Of a stretch of 64,000 nt of DNA, positions 63,439-64,000 are shown one piece after another. Within the stretch, counting starts at the first letter, position 1, and every line of letters begins with the position of its first letter. Source of the DNA: Candidatus Formimonas warabiya (GTDB taxonomy: Bacteria > Bacillota > Dehalobacteriia > Dehalobacteriales > Dehalobacteriaceae); contig NZ_CP017634.1 of the NCBI RefSeq assembly GCF_002777255.1, positions 1,004,903 to 1,068,902 of the forward strand, read 5' to 3'. The notes beneath the pieces were generated by a model that saw only the letters and a list, made by a program, of their open reading frames with translations, had not been told where the DNA came from and made no database searches. A program made the translations under genes and the position numbers.

Positions 63439-64000
63439 TTGAGAATACTATTTATTGGTGATATTGTCGGTAAACCGGGTCGCGATATTTTACGACAGCA
63501 ATTACGCAATATTCAGGATAAATTTTCTATTGATTTTACCATCGCGAACGGGGAGAATGCCGCCGGAGGAGCCGGAATCAACAAAAGAATCTTTGATGAG
63601 ATTAGTAATTACGGCGTGGATGTGATCACGATGGGAAACCACGTCTGGGATAAGAAAGAAATCTTTGATTTTATTGAAAATGAACCACGCATCCTTCGTC
63701 CGGCAAATTATCCGAAAGGGACACCCGGGAAAGGGTGGAATATTTTCTCCTTTCCTAACCAATTAAAAATTGCGGTGATTAACCTGTCGGGGCGGGTTTT
63801 TTTGCCCGCCCTGGATTGCCCTTTTCAAAATATTGATCTGATTCTTTCTCAAATCAAAGGTCAGACCACGCACATCATTGTAGATTTTCACGCAGAAGCC
63901 ACATCCGAAAAGCAAGCCATGGGCTGGTATTTGGATGGACGTGTGAGTGCTGTTTTAGGAACTCATACTCATGTGCAAACTGCTGATGCCAGAATATTAA
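63439..64000 (+). CDS. ymdB: YmdB metallophosphoesterase (3'-partial)
   Basis: First about 187 residues, cut by the window edge. TTG 63439 follows CTAGGAGGA. Metal motifs: FIGDIVGKPGRDIL, IANGENAAGG, TMGNHVWDKKEI, IIVDFHAEATSEKQAMGW and GTHTHVQTAD. Cyclic-nucleotide (2',3'-cAMP) phosphodiesterase affecting biofilm and motility in Bacillus; rny-ymdB order is conserved. Confidence 0.95.
   Translation, partial: MRILFIGDIVGKPGRDILRQQLRNIQDKFSIDFTIANGENAAGGAGINKRIFDEISNYGVDVITMGNHVWDKKEIFDFIENEPRILRPANYPKGTPGKGWNIFSFPNQLKIAVINLSGRVFLPALDCPFQNIDLILSQIKGQTTHIIVDFHAEATSEKQAMGWYLDGRVSAVLGTHTHVQTADARIL

Noticed and set aside
1..64000. CRISPR array
   Set aside because: No regularly spaced identical repeats with unique spacers; the only tandem repeats are in-frame infB units.

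Overview
The window looks like a piece of a spore-forming, Gram-positive Clostridia chromosome, most like the Peptococcaceae/Desulfitobacteriia group. This rests on gene content and order: rimP-nusA-rnpM-ylxQ-infB-rbfA-nrnA-truB-ribF, rpsO, pnp-ylxY, an M16 peptidase, ymxH, both dipicolinate synthase genes, asd-dapG-dapA, RNase J, tepA-ylzJ-spoIIIE, rodZ, rimO, pgsA, cinA, recA, rny and ymdB. That is close to the Bacillus subtilis order. The exact species is not decided by what can be read here.

Region 1 (1-16.9 kb, + strand) is the late end of a siphovirus-type prophage: tape measure (cut by the window edge), distal tail protein, a tail protein, a mosaic receptor-binding protein, a tail-tip protein, small late genes, a holin, an M15 endolysin and an LLH-type holin, closed by a strong terminator. 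It is interrupted by an IS3-family element (11808-13276) that lies directly against the stop codon of an IS110-family transposase gene (13277-14539). The IS110 upstream spacer is a good candidate for a bridge RNA.

Region 2 (17.0-24.0 kb) is AT-rich cargo between the lysis genes and the attachment site. It holds a translationally coupled pair (unknown protein plus HTH/ImmA-type metalloprotease) behind an unusual symmetric pair of facing promoters, a membrane protein, a P-loop ATPase of the Sll1717 type, a small gene with its own LexA-type SOS box, a DUF4238 gene that has lost a normal start codon, and a two-TM protein. Two diverged copies of a 150-bp repeat bracket the ATPase and the SOS gene. 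By position and content this is a phage moron or defence-type island; the function is inferred.

Region 3 (24.5-25.1 kb) holds two successive tRNA-Pro 3'-end fragments, each followed by a terminator, with a DUF2892 membrane protein gene between them. These look like right-hand attachment scars of at least two integrations into a tRNA-Pro gene.

Region 4 (25.2-64 kb) is housekeeping DNA, all on the + strand in compact operons: translation initiation and ribosome maturation (rimP to ribF), S15 and PNPase, peptidoglycan/sporulation genes, lysine and dipicolinate synthesis (dapB-dpaA-dpaB-asd-dapG-dapA), RNase J, TepA, SpoIIIE, tRNA selenouridine synthase, RodZ, RimO, PgsA, an FtsH-like protease with an unknown partner, CinA-C, ThpR, RecA-RecX, a candidate 6S-like RNA, RNase Y, an unknown protein and the start of YmdB. 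Short GC-rich repeats (core CCGGtnCCCGGATCCC) are scattered in its intergenic gaps. Many starts given here are shifted from the longest reading frame to the codon that has a proper ribosome binding site.
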